Source: Betaproteobacteria bacterium
GTDB taxonomy: Bacteria > Pseudomonadota > Gammaproteobacteria > Burkholderiales > Usitatibacteraceae
Direction: 5' to 3'
Length of the DNA stretch: 64,000 nucleotides
Assembly (NCBI GenBank): GCA_016708825.1
Contig: JADJEZ010000004.1
Location: 1-64,000 of the forward strand
The notes beneath the pieces were generated by a model. That model was not told the DNA's origin. It ran no database searches and saw only the letters and a program-made list of their open reading frames with translations. Positions 25,107 to 37,100 of the stretch are shown here, piece by piece. The translations under genes and the position numbers were made by a program. Every line of letters begins with the position of its first letter. Position 1 is the stretch's first letter.

Positions 25107-27985
25107 CTATCGCCTCGGCACGATCTCCCAGGCCGGATCGACCTGGGAGATGAAGTCCGTGCCGAGGAGCGTCGTGCCGTCCAGGTACCAGACGAAGACC
25201 ACGCCCGCCGTCGCGCTGCGGAAGAGGAGGTCGGGCTTGCCGTCGCCGTTCCAGTCCGCGGCCTGCACTACCTCCCAGACCGGGTCGATCAGGTACATCG
25301 CCGGCGAGGTCGTTCCGAGGCTCAGCGCGCCGCCCGAGAACTGCGTGTACCACGCGAATCCCACGCCTGAAGCCGAGTCGCGGAAAAGCAGATCCGGCTG
25401 GCCGTCTGCATTGAAGTCCGCCACGGCCTCCACCTTCCACGCGGCGCTGATCGTGAAAAGAACCTGCGAGCCGACGGGGGTGCCGTTGTCGAGGAACCAG
25501 GCGAAGGCGAGCCCCGAGGTGGTGTTCCTCATGAGGAGGTCGGGCTTTCCGTCGGCGTTGAAGTCCGCGACCCCTGGATCACCCATTCCTGCGGCAGGGT
25601 GAAGAGAACGGCGTCGGACTGGTACACGCCGTTGGCGAGGTACCAGAGGACGTAGGCGCCGCTGGTCGCGTCGCGCAGCACGATGTCCATGTGGCCGTCG
25701 CCATTGAAGTCGGCGATGCCCTGGACCTTCCAGGAAGGGCCGAAGGTGGCGAGCGGGGCGCCGGAGATGGGCACGGGCCCGTCCATGTGCCAGATGTAGG
25801 TCTCGCCGCTCGCGATGTTCTGCCACAGGATGTCGGGCTTGCCGTCGGCGTTGAAATCGGGGAAGGTGGGGTCTCGACGGGTGGAGAAGTCAACTTTGCG
25901 GACACGACGATTTTCCGTGTCGCTGATGTAGAGATTCCCCGCCGCATCGACGGCGACGCCCTCGGGCCGCCCCATCGATGCTGCGAGCGCCGGCCCGCCG
26001 TCGCCGGCGAACCCTGCAGGCGCGGCGCCTACCACCGTGCTCACGATGCCAGTCGCGCCAACCTTGCGTATGCGGGCATTGTTGAAATCCGCGACATAGA
26101 GGTTGCCCGCCGCGTCCACGGCCACGTCGATGGGATTGCGGAAGCTCGCCGCCGTGGCCGGCCCGCCGTCGCCTTCGTTGCCTGGCGCGCCGTTGCCCGC
26201 CACCGTGGTGATGACGCCAGCGGCGCTGATCTTGCGTACGCGGTTGTTGCCGAAATCGGCGACGTAGAGGTTGTCCGATGCGTCGAGGCAGATCGCGATG
26301 GGGTCGAGACCGGCCGCCGTGGCCGGCCCGCCGTCCCCGCTGGCGAGCCCCGAGCCATTGCCCGCGATCGTCGAGATGATCCCGCTCGTATTCACCCTGC
26401 GGATGCGCCCGTTGTGGCGGTCCGCGATGAAGAGATTGCCCGTGGCGTCCACGGCCACGTCGGAAGGGGAGTTGAGCTCGGCCTCGGTGGCGGCACCGCC
26501 ATCGCCCGAAAAGCCGAAGCTTCCATTGCCCGCCACCGTCGTGATGATCCCGCTTGCACTAACCTTTCGGATGCGATGGTCGAGTGAATCCACGATAAAC
26601 AGATTGCCCGTCGCGTCCGTGGCTACCGCCTGGGGATTTCGCAGTCTCTCCGAGACGGCCGGCCCGCCGTCGCCGAGAGCGCCGCCGCCGTACCGACCGA
26701 TGCCTGCCGTCGTGGTGATGGTGCCGCCTGCGCTCACCTTGCGAACGCGGGCGTCGTCGGAGTCGGGAATGTAGAGATTGCCTGCGACGTCGACCGCGAT
26801 TCTCGCCGGGTGCCTGAGAGTCGATCTCGTGGCCGGGCCGCCGTCGCCCACGAAGCCGCCGTAGCCGACGGGCCCGATACCCGCGACCGTGGAGATGATG
26901 CCGCTAGGGTCCACCTTGCGGATGCGTTCGGTCTCGGGGGTGTCGATGTAGACGTTGCCTGCGGCGTCGGTGGCCACGGCATGCGGCCGCGAGAGAACCG
27001 TCTGCGTCGCGGGGATGCCGTCCTCCGTATACCCGAAGAGATAGGGACCATTGCCGGCGAAAGCGTGGATGACGCCGTCGGGACTCATCCTGCGGACGCG
27101 GAAGTTGTTCTTGTCCGAGATGTACAGGTTTCCGGCCGTGTCGAACGCCAGTCCGCAGGGCGCGTCGAGCGCTGCTGCCGCGGCCGGCCCACCGTCGCCG
27201 CCGAAGGAAGGCGAGCCCGTCCCGGCCACGGTCGTGATGGTGCCTCCGGTACTCACACGGCGGATCACGTGGAACTGCTCGTCGGCGATGAAGAGGTTGC
27301 CCGAGGCGTCCAAGGCGATGCCGCATGGCTTGCCGATACTGGCGGCAGTGGCTGCGCCACCATCGCCGCTGGAGGCCGCTACGCCATTGCCCGCAACGGT
27401 CGTGATGATTCCGTTCGTGCCCACCCTGCGAATGCGGTGGTTGTCGGTGTCGGCAATGTAGAGATTGCCTGCCGCATCGAACGCCAAGCCAATGGGCGCG
27501 ATACCAGCCTGCATTGCCGGCCCGCCGTCGCCCCCGTGAGTTGCGGAGCCATTGCCTGCCACGGTGGAGACGATGCCGTTTGCGTCCACCTTTCGGACGC
27601 GGTAGTTGTAGCGATCGGCGATGTAGAGATCGCCCGCGCTGTCGAGCGCGATGGCGACCGGGAGGGCGAAATTCGCGGCCGTCGCCGGCCCGCCGTCGCC
27701 CGAGAACGCATAGCGCGAGTAGTCCAGCACGTTGCCGGCCACGGTCGTGATGGTGCCGCTGGCGCCGACCTTGCGAACGAGGTTCTGCTGGCCGGCAATG
27801 TAGAGGTTGCCCGCCGCATCCTTTGCGATGCTGGACGGGTAGCCCAAGTCGACCTCGGTCGCCGTCCCCCCTTCGCCGATTCCTCCCGCCACGGTCGTGA
27901 TCGTCTGTGCCTGGACAACTTCGGCTCCCGTGGCGCAGGCCATCGCGAGTACGATGGCTGCAAACCCGCGCGATGCCGCGACCAT
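25107..27985 (-). CDS. Exported NHL-repeat / FG-GAP protein (one indel)
   Basis: Start ATG 27985, preceded by a G-rich GGGGGGA ribosome site, then a signal peptide (GFAAIVLAMACATGAEVVQA). Twelve NHL repeats of about 56 residues follow, of the form VAVDAAGNLYVADFNNARIR with a TTVAGNG...GDGGPATAA linker. Together they would form two six-bladed propellers or one long array. The C-terminus carries the FG-GAP cassette shared with the downstream gene. One missing base near 25570 (GCGACCCCTGG versus GCCACACCCTGG in the other copy) shifts the frame before VADFNADGKPDLLM. Corrected length is 959 residues. NHL propellers bind proteins or glycans; the ligand here is unknown. Confidence 0.82.
25117..25858. 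repeat. FG-GAP cassette, copy 2 (direct repeat of 21773-22514)
   Basis: Second copy of the cassette of about 740 bp, fused here to NHL repeats instead of the Ig/propeller module. Differences from copy 1 are few substitutions plus single-base length changes, which suggests recent duplication or gene conversion between neighbours. Confidence 0.9.
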
Positions 27986-28184
27986 CGCCCATTCCCCCCG
28001 GGGGAGTTGGAAAGAACGCGAAAGCGGGCTCATGCGCTGGACGGGTCGTGATGCGCCGGACGTTGGCGAAGCGAGGTTGATGTTACGTCCGTTAAGGGTC
28101 CGAGGCAATCGCGAGGCACGCCGGGCGATTCCGGCGCGCCTCGTCACGAGGCGCCGGCAGGCTCCTCGCGTTCGAACCTCGCCG
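27986..28184. other. Intergenic region upstream of the NHL gene
   Basis: The 199-bp gap between the end of the giant Calx-beta gene and the start of the NHL gene. I see the ribosome site of the NHL gene but no convincing promoter, terminator or small gene. Confidence 0.3.
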
Positions 28185-31100
28185 CTACTGCGGAGGCAGC
28201 GTCACCGAGTCCAGCCAGGCCGCATCCTGCCCGATCGCCCCCGACCCGTCCTTCTCGTAGGACCAGCGGAAGGTGTGGACCCCCGCGGTGACCGGGATGC
28301 TGAACGCCTGCCAACCAGTGTTGGTCGTCCCGGACCATTCGGCGACCCTCGCGCCATCGATGTAGAAGCGCAGCGCGTCGAACCCGGGTTCGCTGGAGAC
28401 CTTCACGAAGAAGGAGATTGTTCCCGCGAGGTAGGTACCGGAAACCTCCACCTGCGCCACCTCGTTGTCGAAGGCGGTGTCGGTGCGAAGGGCCAGGACT
28501 CCCTCGAGCGCGCCCGGGTCGTTGCTTACGTGCCAGCCCGCGTTGGCGGCGGGCGGCATGATCCATCCCGGCGGCAGGGCGCCGAGCGGCGGGAAGACCT
28601 CGTCGTCGTCCAGGACCAGCACGACAGCGATCGAGTTGGTGCCCAGCGCGACGCCCGGCGAGGGCGTGGCGAGCAGCACGGCGAATTGCTCCGGGGGCTC
28701 GGCGATGGCGTCGCCCGTGATCGGCACGGTGATCGTGCGGGGCGTGCTGTCGCCCGCGGGCCAGGTGAGCGTTCCGGCGGTCGTGGTGTAGTCGCTGGCT
28801 GCGAGCGCCGAGACCGGGGTCGTCGCGTAGTTCACGCTCGCGGGGAACGTGAAGCCGCTTCCCGTGCGCGTGACGGTGAGCGTTACGGTGCCCATCGTCT
28901 CGGTGACCGCCGTCTTGTTGACGCTGAACTGCAGCGTCGATTCCGGGGGCGTCTCGTCGTCCACGATGCTCACCCAGGCGATCGAGGGGGTTCCCAGCAC
29001 CAGGCCGGGCGACGGGCCGAAGAACTCGACCGAGAAGGTCTCGTTTCCTTCCGCTGTCGCGTCATTGGCGATCGGGATGATGAGCGACTTCGGCGAGGCG
29101 TCTCCCGCGAACCACGAGAGGGTGCCGGTGCGCTGCATCGGGCTGCCGGCGATGCCGAAATCCTCGCCGGCGACGGCGCTGCCGTTGGCCGTGGTCCAGT
29201 TGACGGACGCGGCCGAGGTGGCCGGACCGATCCGGTTCGCCGTGATGGTCACCGATCCGCCGGCCTCCCGCGACGACGTAAGCGTCCGCGGCGAAGACCA
29301 CCCCGGCATCGTTGTCGTTGACGGTGACGGTTGCCGCCGCAAGGGTGCCGACGGTGGCGCCGACTGGGCCGGCAAGATTCACGGTGAAGGTCTCGGCCGA
29401 TTCGACGACGGCGTCGTCGAGGATCGGGATGGTGATGGTCTTGTTCGCCGCGTCGCCCGCGGCCCAGTTGAGGGTGCCGGAGACCTGCGCGGGGTTGCCG
29501 CTCGTGCCGAAGTCGGCGCCGGCGACCGCCGTGCCATCCACGGTCGACCAGTTCACGCTCGCCGCGCCGGCCGTGCCGCCCACGCGGCTCACGGTGAGTA
29601 CGACGCTCGGATGCCCTCGGTGACGCTCGCCGTCGCGCTCGTGAACTGCAGCGTGTTGTCGTCGTCGTCGATGGTGACGGTCGTGGAAGAGGGCGAGCCG
29701 AGGGTTGCGCCCACGGCCCCGGAAGCCCCACGGCGAAGGTCCGCGCCGCGTTGACCGCGCCGTCGTCGATGATGGGCACCGTGATGGTCTTGGGTGCGGC
29801 GTCGCCGTCGGCCCAGTTGAGCGTGCCGCTCGTGGCCGTGTAGTGCGTGCCGGCGAGCGCCGTGCCGTTCGTCGTGGCGTAGTTGACCGAGATCGCGCCC
29901 GAACTCGGGCCGGAGCGGGTGACGGAGACGGCCACGCTGCCGGCCGATTCGGCGACCGCCTGCGTCGGGCTCGTCATGGTGATGCCGCGGTCGTCGCTGT
30001 CGATGGTTACGGTGGCCGTGGCCGTGCCGAGATCGCACCGCCCGTGGGCGAGAAGAGCGTCACGGTGAAGGTCTCCGGACCCTCGATGGTGGCGTCGTTC
30101 GCCACCGCGATGTACGGGGCGGGCGCCGTCGTCGGGCCCACCGTGATCGTCTTGGGAGCGCCGTCGCCGGCGGCCCAGCTGACCGTGCCGCTCGACTGGG
30201 TGAAGTCGGCGCCCGCGCCGCCGTGCCGGAGGCCGTCGTCCAGGCGACGGAAGCCGCCGTGGCGCTCGAGCCGGTGCGCGTGAGCGTGAGCGTGCCGTTG
30301 GGCCCGGCCTCGCTCACCGTGAGCGTGGCCGGCGAGAAGCCACCGTGCTCTCGTCGTCGACGATGGTGACGGTGGTCGTGCTCGTGGGCCTGAGCACCGC
30401 CCCGCCCGTGGGTGCGGAGAGTGCGATCGTGGAGCTCTCGTGGCCGTCGGCGAGCGCGTCGTTCAGGATCGGCAGCGTCGCGAGGAAGGAGCCCACCGTG
30501 ATCGTCTTGGGCGCGGTGTCGCCCGCGGCCCAGGAGAGCGCGCCGGAGCGCTGCGCGGGGTTGCCGGCGACGCCGAAGTCCTGGCCGGAGATCGCGCTGC
30601 CGTTGGCTGTGGTCCAGGTGACGCTTATCGCACTGGTCGCCGCGCCGGCGCGGTTGACGGTGACGGTCGTGTTGAGCCCGCTCTCTCCCCACCGAGTAGG
30701 TGGGCGAGGAGAAGTTGAGCGAGGCCTCGTTGTCCAGGAGCGTCACCGCGGCGCTCGCCTGCGCGCCGATCGTCGCGCCGACCGGTCCGCCGAGCCCGAC
30801 GAAGAAGACCTCGGCCGATTCGACGAGCGCGTCGTCGAGGATGGGGATGGTGATGGTCTTGTTCGCTGCGTCGCCCGCGGCCCAGTTGAAGGTGCCGGAG
30901 ACCTGCGCGGGGTTGCCGCTCGTGCCGAAGTCGGCGCCGGCGACCGCCGTGCCATCCACGGTCGACCAGTTCACGCTCGCCGCGCCGGCCGTGCCGCCCA
31001 CGCGGCTCACGGTGAGTACGACGCTCGGGATGCCCTCGGTGACGCTCGCCGTCGCGCTCGTGAACTGCAGCGTGTTGTCGTCGTCGTCGATGGTGACGGT

Positions 31101-34100
31101 CGTGGAAGAGGGCGAGCCGAGGGTTGCGCCCACGGCCCCGGAGAGCCCCACGGCGAAGGTCCGCGCCGTGTTGACCGCGCCGTCGTCGATGATGGGCACC
31201 GTGATGGTCTTGGGTGCGGCGTCGCCGTCGGCCCAGTTGAGCGTGCCGCTCGTGGCCGTGTAGTGCGTGCCGGCGAGCGCCGTGCCGTTCGTCGTGGCGT
31301 AGTTGACCGAGATCGCGCCCGAACTCGGGCCGGAGCGGGTGACGGAGACGGCCACGCTGCCGGCCGATTCGGCGACCGCCTGCGTCGGGCTCGTCATGGT
31401 GATGCCGCGGTCGTCGCTGTCGATGGTGACGGTGGCCGTGGCCGTGCCGAGGATCGCACCGCCCGTGGGCGAGAAGAGCGTCACGGTGAAGGTCTCCGGA
31501 CCCTCGATGGTGGCGTCGTTCGCCACCGCGATGTACGGGGCGGGCGCCGTCGTCGGGCCCACCGTGATCGTCTTGGGAGCGCCGTCGCCGGCGGCCCAGC
31601 TGACCGTGCCGCTCGACTGCGTGAAGTCGGCCCCCGCGCCGGCCGTGCCGGAGGCCGTCGTCCAGGCGACGGAAGCCGCCGTGGCGCTCGAGCCGGTGCG
31701 CGTGAGCGTGAGCGTGCCGTTGGGCCCGGCCTCGCTCACCGTGAGCGTGGCCGGCGAGAAGCCCACCGTGCTCTCGTCGTCGACGATGGTGACGGTGGTC
31801 GTGCTCGTGGGCCCGAGCACCGCCCCGCCCGTGGGTGCGGAGAGTGCGATCGTGAAGCTCTCGTCGCCCTCGGCGAGCGCGTCGTTCAGGATCGGCAGCG
31901 TCGCGAGGAAGGAGCCCACCGTGATCGTCTTGGGCGCGGTGTCGCCCGCGGCCCAGGAGAGCGCGCCGGAGCGCTGCGCGGGGTTGCCGGCGACGCCGAA
32001 GTCCTGGCCGGAGATCGCGCTGCCGTTGGCTGTGGTCCAGGTGACGCTTATCGCACTGGTCGCCGCGCCGGCGCGGTTGACGGTGACGGTCGTGTTGAGC
32101 CCGCTCTCTCCCACCGAGTAGGTGGGCGAGGAGAAGTTGAGCGAGGCCTCGTTGTCCAGGAGCGTCACCGCGGCGCTCGCCTGCGCGCCGATCGTCGCGC
32201 CGACCGGTCCGCCGAGCCCGACGAAGAAGACCTCGGCCGATTCGACGAGCGCGTCGTCGAGGATGGGGATGGTGATGGTCTTGTTCGCTGCGTCGCCCGC
32301 GGCCCAGTTGAGGGTGCCGGAGACCTGCGCGGGGTTGCCGCTCGTGCCGAAGTCGGCGCCGGCGACCGCCGTGCCATCCACGGTCGACCAGTTCACGCTC
32401 GCCGCGCCGGCCGTACCGCCCACGCGGCTCACGGTGAGTACGACGCTCGGGATGCCCTCGGTGACGCTCGCCGTCGCGCTCGTGAACTGCAGCGTGTTGT
32501 CGTCGTCGTCGATGGTGACGGTCGTGGAAGAGGGCGAGCCGAGGGTTGCGCCCACGGCCCCGGAGAGCCCCACGGCGAAGGTCCGCGCCGTGTTGACCGC
32601 GCCGTCGTCGATGATGGGCACCGTGATGGTCTTGGGTGCGGCGTCGCCGTCGGCCCAGTTGAGCGTGCCGCTCGTGGCCGTGTAGTGCGTGCCGGCGAGC
32701 GCCGTGCCGTTCGTCGTGGCGTAGTTGACCGAGATCGCGCCCGAACTCGGGCCGGAGCGGGTGACGGAGACGGCCACGCTGCCGGCCGATTCGGCGACCG
32801 CCTGCGTCGGGCTCGTCATGGTGATGCCGCGGTCGTCGCTGTCGATGGTGACGGTGGCCGTGGCCGTGCCGAGGATCGCACCGCCCGTGGGCGAGAAGAG
32901 CGTCACGGTGAAGGTCTCCGGACCCTCGATGGTGGCGTCGTTCGCCACCGCGATGTACGGGGCGGGCGCCGTCGTCGGGCCCACCGTGATCGTCTTGGGA
33001 GCGCCGTCGCCGGCGGCCCAGCTGACCGTGCCCGCTCGACTGCGTGAAGTCGGCCCCCGCGCCGGCCGTGCCGGAGGCCGTCGTCCAGGCGACGGAAGCC
33101 GCCGTGGCGCTCGAGCCGGTGCGCGTGAGCGTGAGCGTGCCGTTGGGCCCGGCCTCGCTCACCGTGAGCGTGGCCGGCGAGAAGCCCACCGTGCTCTCGT
33201 CGTCGACGATGGTGACGGTGGTCGTGCTCGTGGGCCCGAGCACCGCCCCGCCCGTGGGTGCGGAGAGTGCGATCGTGAAGCTCTCGTCGCCCTCGGCGAG
33301 CGCGTCGTTCAGGATCGGCAGCGTCGCGAGGAAGGAGCCACCGTGATCGTCTTGGGCGCGGTGTCGCCCGCGGCCCAGGGAGAGCCCGCCGGAGCGCTGC
33401 GCGGGGTTGCCGGCGACGCCGAAGTCCTGGCCGGAGATCGCGCTGCCGTTGGCTGTGGTCCAGGTGACGCTTATCGCACTGGTCGCCGCGCCGGCGCGGT
33501 TGACGGTGACGGTCGTGTTGAGCCCGCTCTCTCCCACCGAGTAGGTGGGCGAGGAGAAGTTGAGCGAGGCCTCGTTGTCCAGGAGCGTCACCGCGGCGCT
33601 CGCCTGCGCGCCGATCGTCGCGCCGACCGGTCCGCCGAGCCCGACGAAGAAGACCTCGGCCGATTCGACGAGCGCGTCGTCGAGGATGGGGATGGTGATG
33701 GTCTTGTTCGCTGCGTCGCCCGCGGCCCAGTTGAGGGTGCCGGAGACCTGCGCGGGGTTGCCGCTCGTGCCGAAGTCGGCGCCGGCGACCGCCGTGCCAT
33801 CCACGGTCGACCAGTTCACGCTCGCCGCGCCGGCCGTGCCGCCCACGCGGCTCACGGTGAGTACGACGCTCGGGATGCCCTCGGTGACGCTCGCCGTCGC
33901 GCTCGTGAACTGCAGCGTGTTGTCGTCGTCGTCGATGGTGACGGTCGTGGAAGAGGGCGAGCCGAGGGTTGCGCCCACGGCCCCGGAGAGCCCCACGGCG
34001 AAGGTCCGCGCCGCGTTGACCGCGCCGTCGTCGATGATGGGCACCGTGATGGTCTTGGGTGCGGCGTCGCCGTCGGCCCAGTTGAGCGTGCCGCTCGTGG

Positions 34101-37100
34101 CCGTGTAGTGCGTGCCGGCGAGCGCCGTGCCGTTCGTCGTGGCGTAGTTGACCGAGATCGCGCCCGAACTCGGGCCGGAGCGGGTGACGGAGACGGCCAC
34201 GCTGCCGGCCGATTCGGCGACCGCCTGCGTCGGGCTCGTCATGGTGATGCCGCGGTCGTCGCTGTCGATGGTGACGGTGGCCGTGGCCGTGCCGAGGATC
34301 GCACCGCCCGTGGGCGAGAAGAGCGTCACGGTGAAGGTCTCCGGACCCTCGATGGTGGCGTCGTTCGCCACCGCGATGTACGGGGCGGGCGCCGTCGTCG
34401 GGCCCACCGTGATCGTCTTGGGAGCGCCGTCGCCGGCGGCCCAGCTGACCGTGCCGCTCGACTGCGTGAAGTCGGCCCCCGCGCCGGCCGTGCCGGAGGC
34501 CGTCGTCCAGGCGACGGAAGCCGCCGTGGCGCTCGAGCCGGTGCGCGTGAGCGTGAGCGTGCCGTTGGGCCCGGCCTCGCTCACCGTGAGCGTGGCCGGC
34601 GAGAAGCCCACCGTGCTCTCGTCGTCGACGATGGTGACGGTGGTCGTGCTCGTGGGCCCGAGCACCGCCCCGCCCGTGGGTGCGGAGAGTGCGATCGTGA
34701 AGCTCTCGTCGCCCTCGGCGAGCGCGTCGTTCAGGATCGGCAGCGTCGCGAGGAAGGAGCCCACCGTGATCGTCTTGGGCGCGGTGTCGCCCGCGGCCCA
34801 GGAGAGCGCGCCGGAGCGCTGCGCGGGGTTGCCGGCGACGCCGAAGTCCTGGCCGGAGATCGCGCTGCCGTTGGCTGTGGTCCAGGTGACGCTTATCGCA
34901 CTGGTCGCCGCGCCGACGCGGTTGACGGTGACGGTCGAGTTGAGCCCCAGTTCGCCCACGGAGTAGGCGGGCGAAGCGAACTCGAGTGAGGCTTCGTCGT
35001 CGAGCAATGTCACCGCGATGCCGGCCTGCGCGCCGACGCTCGCGCCTGCACCGGTCGGATTGCCGAGCCCGACGAAAAAGGTCTTTGTCGGCTCGACGAG
35101 CGCGTCGTCGAGGATCACGATGCTGATGTTCTTCGGCGCCGCGTCGCCCGCGGCCCAGTTGAGGGTGCCGGAGACGGCGCTTGCGTTGCCGAGCACGCCG
35201 AAGTCGGTGCCCGCCGTGGCCGTGCCGTCGGCGGTGGCCCAGTCGACGGAAGCCGGCGCACCGGTACCCCCGGTCCGCGTCACCGTCACGATGAGACTCG
35301 GTGTCCCCTCCGACACGGCGGCGGTCGCAAAGGCGAATTGCAGCGTGTTGTCGTCGTCGTCGATGGTGACGGTGCTCGGTCCGCCCGCGGTTCCGCCGAT
35401 GGGGTTGGACAGGTTCACGGTGAACGTCCGCGCCGCGTTCACGGCACCATCGTCCGCGATGGGAACGACGATCTGCTTCGGGGCGCTGTCGCCGCCTGCC
35501 CAACTGAGCGTGCCGCTCGTGGCCGTGAAATGCGTGCCGGCGAGCGCCGTCCCGTTCACGGTGGCGTAGTTCACCGAGACGGGGTCGCCCGCGGGCCCGG
35601 TGCGACTCACGTCCAGCGTGACGCTCGGCGTGCCTTCGGTGACGGCGTAGGCGGGAAGCGCGAAGGCCATCACCGATACCGGCGTCATGGGGAGTGACAC
35701 CGCGTCGATCCATACGCGATCGGCGCAGGAACTGCCGCCGGCCGCGGGCGGGTTGGCGACGGCGCACGGGAAGTTCAGCCGGTTGGCGAAGCGCCAACGA
35801 AGGGTGTGCGTACCGGCGGTGATAGGGAAGGACGCGACCTTCCATCCGCTTTCGCCGGATTCGACGAGAAGGTTCGTTCCGTCGATGGAGAACTCGAAAT
35901 CGCCGAACGCCTGGTAGCTGGAGACGCGGTAGGCGAAGCTCACCATTCCCGCGACGAATTCGCCGACGAAGCTCGCGTCGGGTTCACGGCCACGCCCTGC
36001 GTGGCCGCCATCACGTTGGCCGAGCGCAGGCTGCTGGTACCCTCGAAGGCCTGGTCGCTCGCCACTGTCCACGCGCCGGACGAGGCGCCGGGAGTGATGA
36101 AGCCCGCCGGCAGGACGCCCCCCGCCGGCCACGACGAGACGATGAGGCCCGTGGCGACGGAAGGGGAGCCGAGCACCGCGCCCGTCGGGCCGCCTGCTGG
36201 CGAGGGACCGGAGAGCGTCACTGCGAACGTCTCGCTTTCCTCGGTCAGCCCGTCATTGGTGATGGGAACGGTGATGGTCTTGTTGGCGCCGTCGCCGTTC
36301 GCCCAGTTGAGCGTGCCGCTCGTGGCGGTGAAGTCGCTGCCCGCGAGCGCGCTGCCGCTGCCCGTGGCGTAGTTGACGCTGATCGCCCCGGAGGTCGATC
36401 CCGTGCGGCTTACGGTGAACACCATGCTGCCCGCACTCTCGGCCGCCGCGATCGTGCCGGCCGTGAACTGGACGGAGCTTCCGAACATCGTCGCCTTGAG
36501 GGCCGAAAGCGCGGTCCGGTTGTTGTTCATGGACAGGGCCGTATTGGCCGAACTCGGCGACACTTCGCTCACCCCGCACGGGCGCGCGGTGGGGTCTCCC
36601 GAAGTGGAACAGCTGACCGCGGGGTTGGAGAACTTGTAGATGCGCTCCGTCGAGGCGTGGAAGTACGCCATGATGTCCGAGAAGTTGCTCACGCTGTTCG
36701 GCGAGCATTCGGGCTGGCTTGCGCAGCCGCCCGGAACGGTGGGGTTGCACGTGAGCGAACCGCTCAGGCAGAACGCGTAGCCGTAGGAATAGGGAAATGC
36801 GCCCTGCGGCGGTGTCGGGGTGCCGCCCTCCTGCCACGATACGGTGTGGCGGTCGTGCATGTTGCCCATGTTGTGGCCGACTTCATGGATGAACACCGAC
36901 TCGCAGCCCGCCACGCAGCCCGTGGTCACCGAATACATGTACGGGGCGCTGGGCGCGCTGGAGCCCACCCACGCGATGCCGGAGCCGCCGAAGTTGCTTC
37001 CGTTGCGCAGGAGCGCCACGAGGTCCGCGCCTGCGGAATTGCGGATCGACTCGATGCTGCCGAAGGTGCCGGCGTTGAAGCTTCCGGACAGGGGCGATAT

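Noticed and set aside
30345..34989. Very long plus-strand open frames (up to 900 codons) opposite the Calx-beta array
   Set aside because: They are the antisense of the repeat units, have low-complexity Arg/Gly/Val composition, repeat with the same 1,422-bp period and match no family. GC-rich codon bias creates them.
28185..35000. CRISPR or satellite interpretation of the repeats
   Set aside because: Units of 1.4 kb are coding, contiguous and in frame for Calx-beta domains; there are no short spacers.
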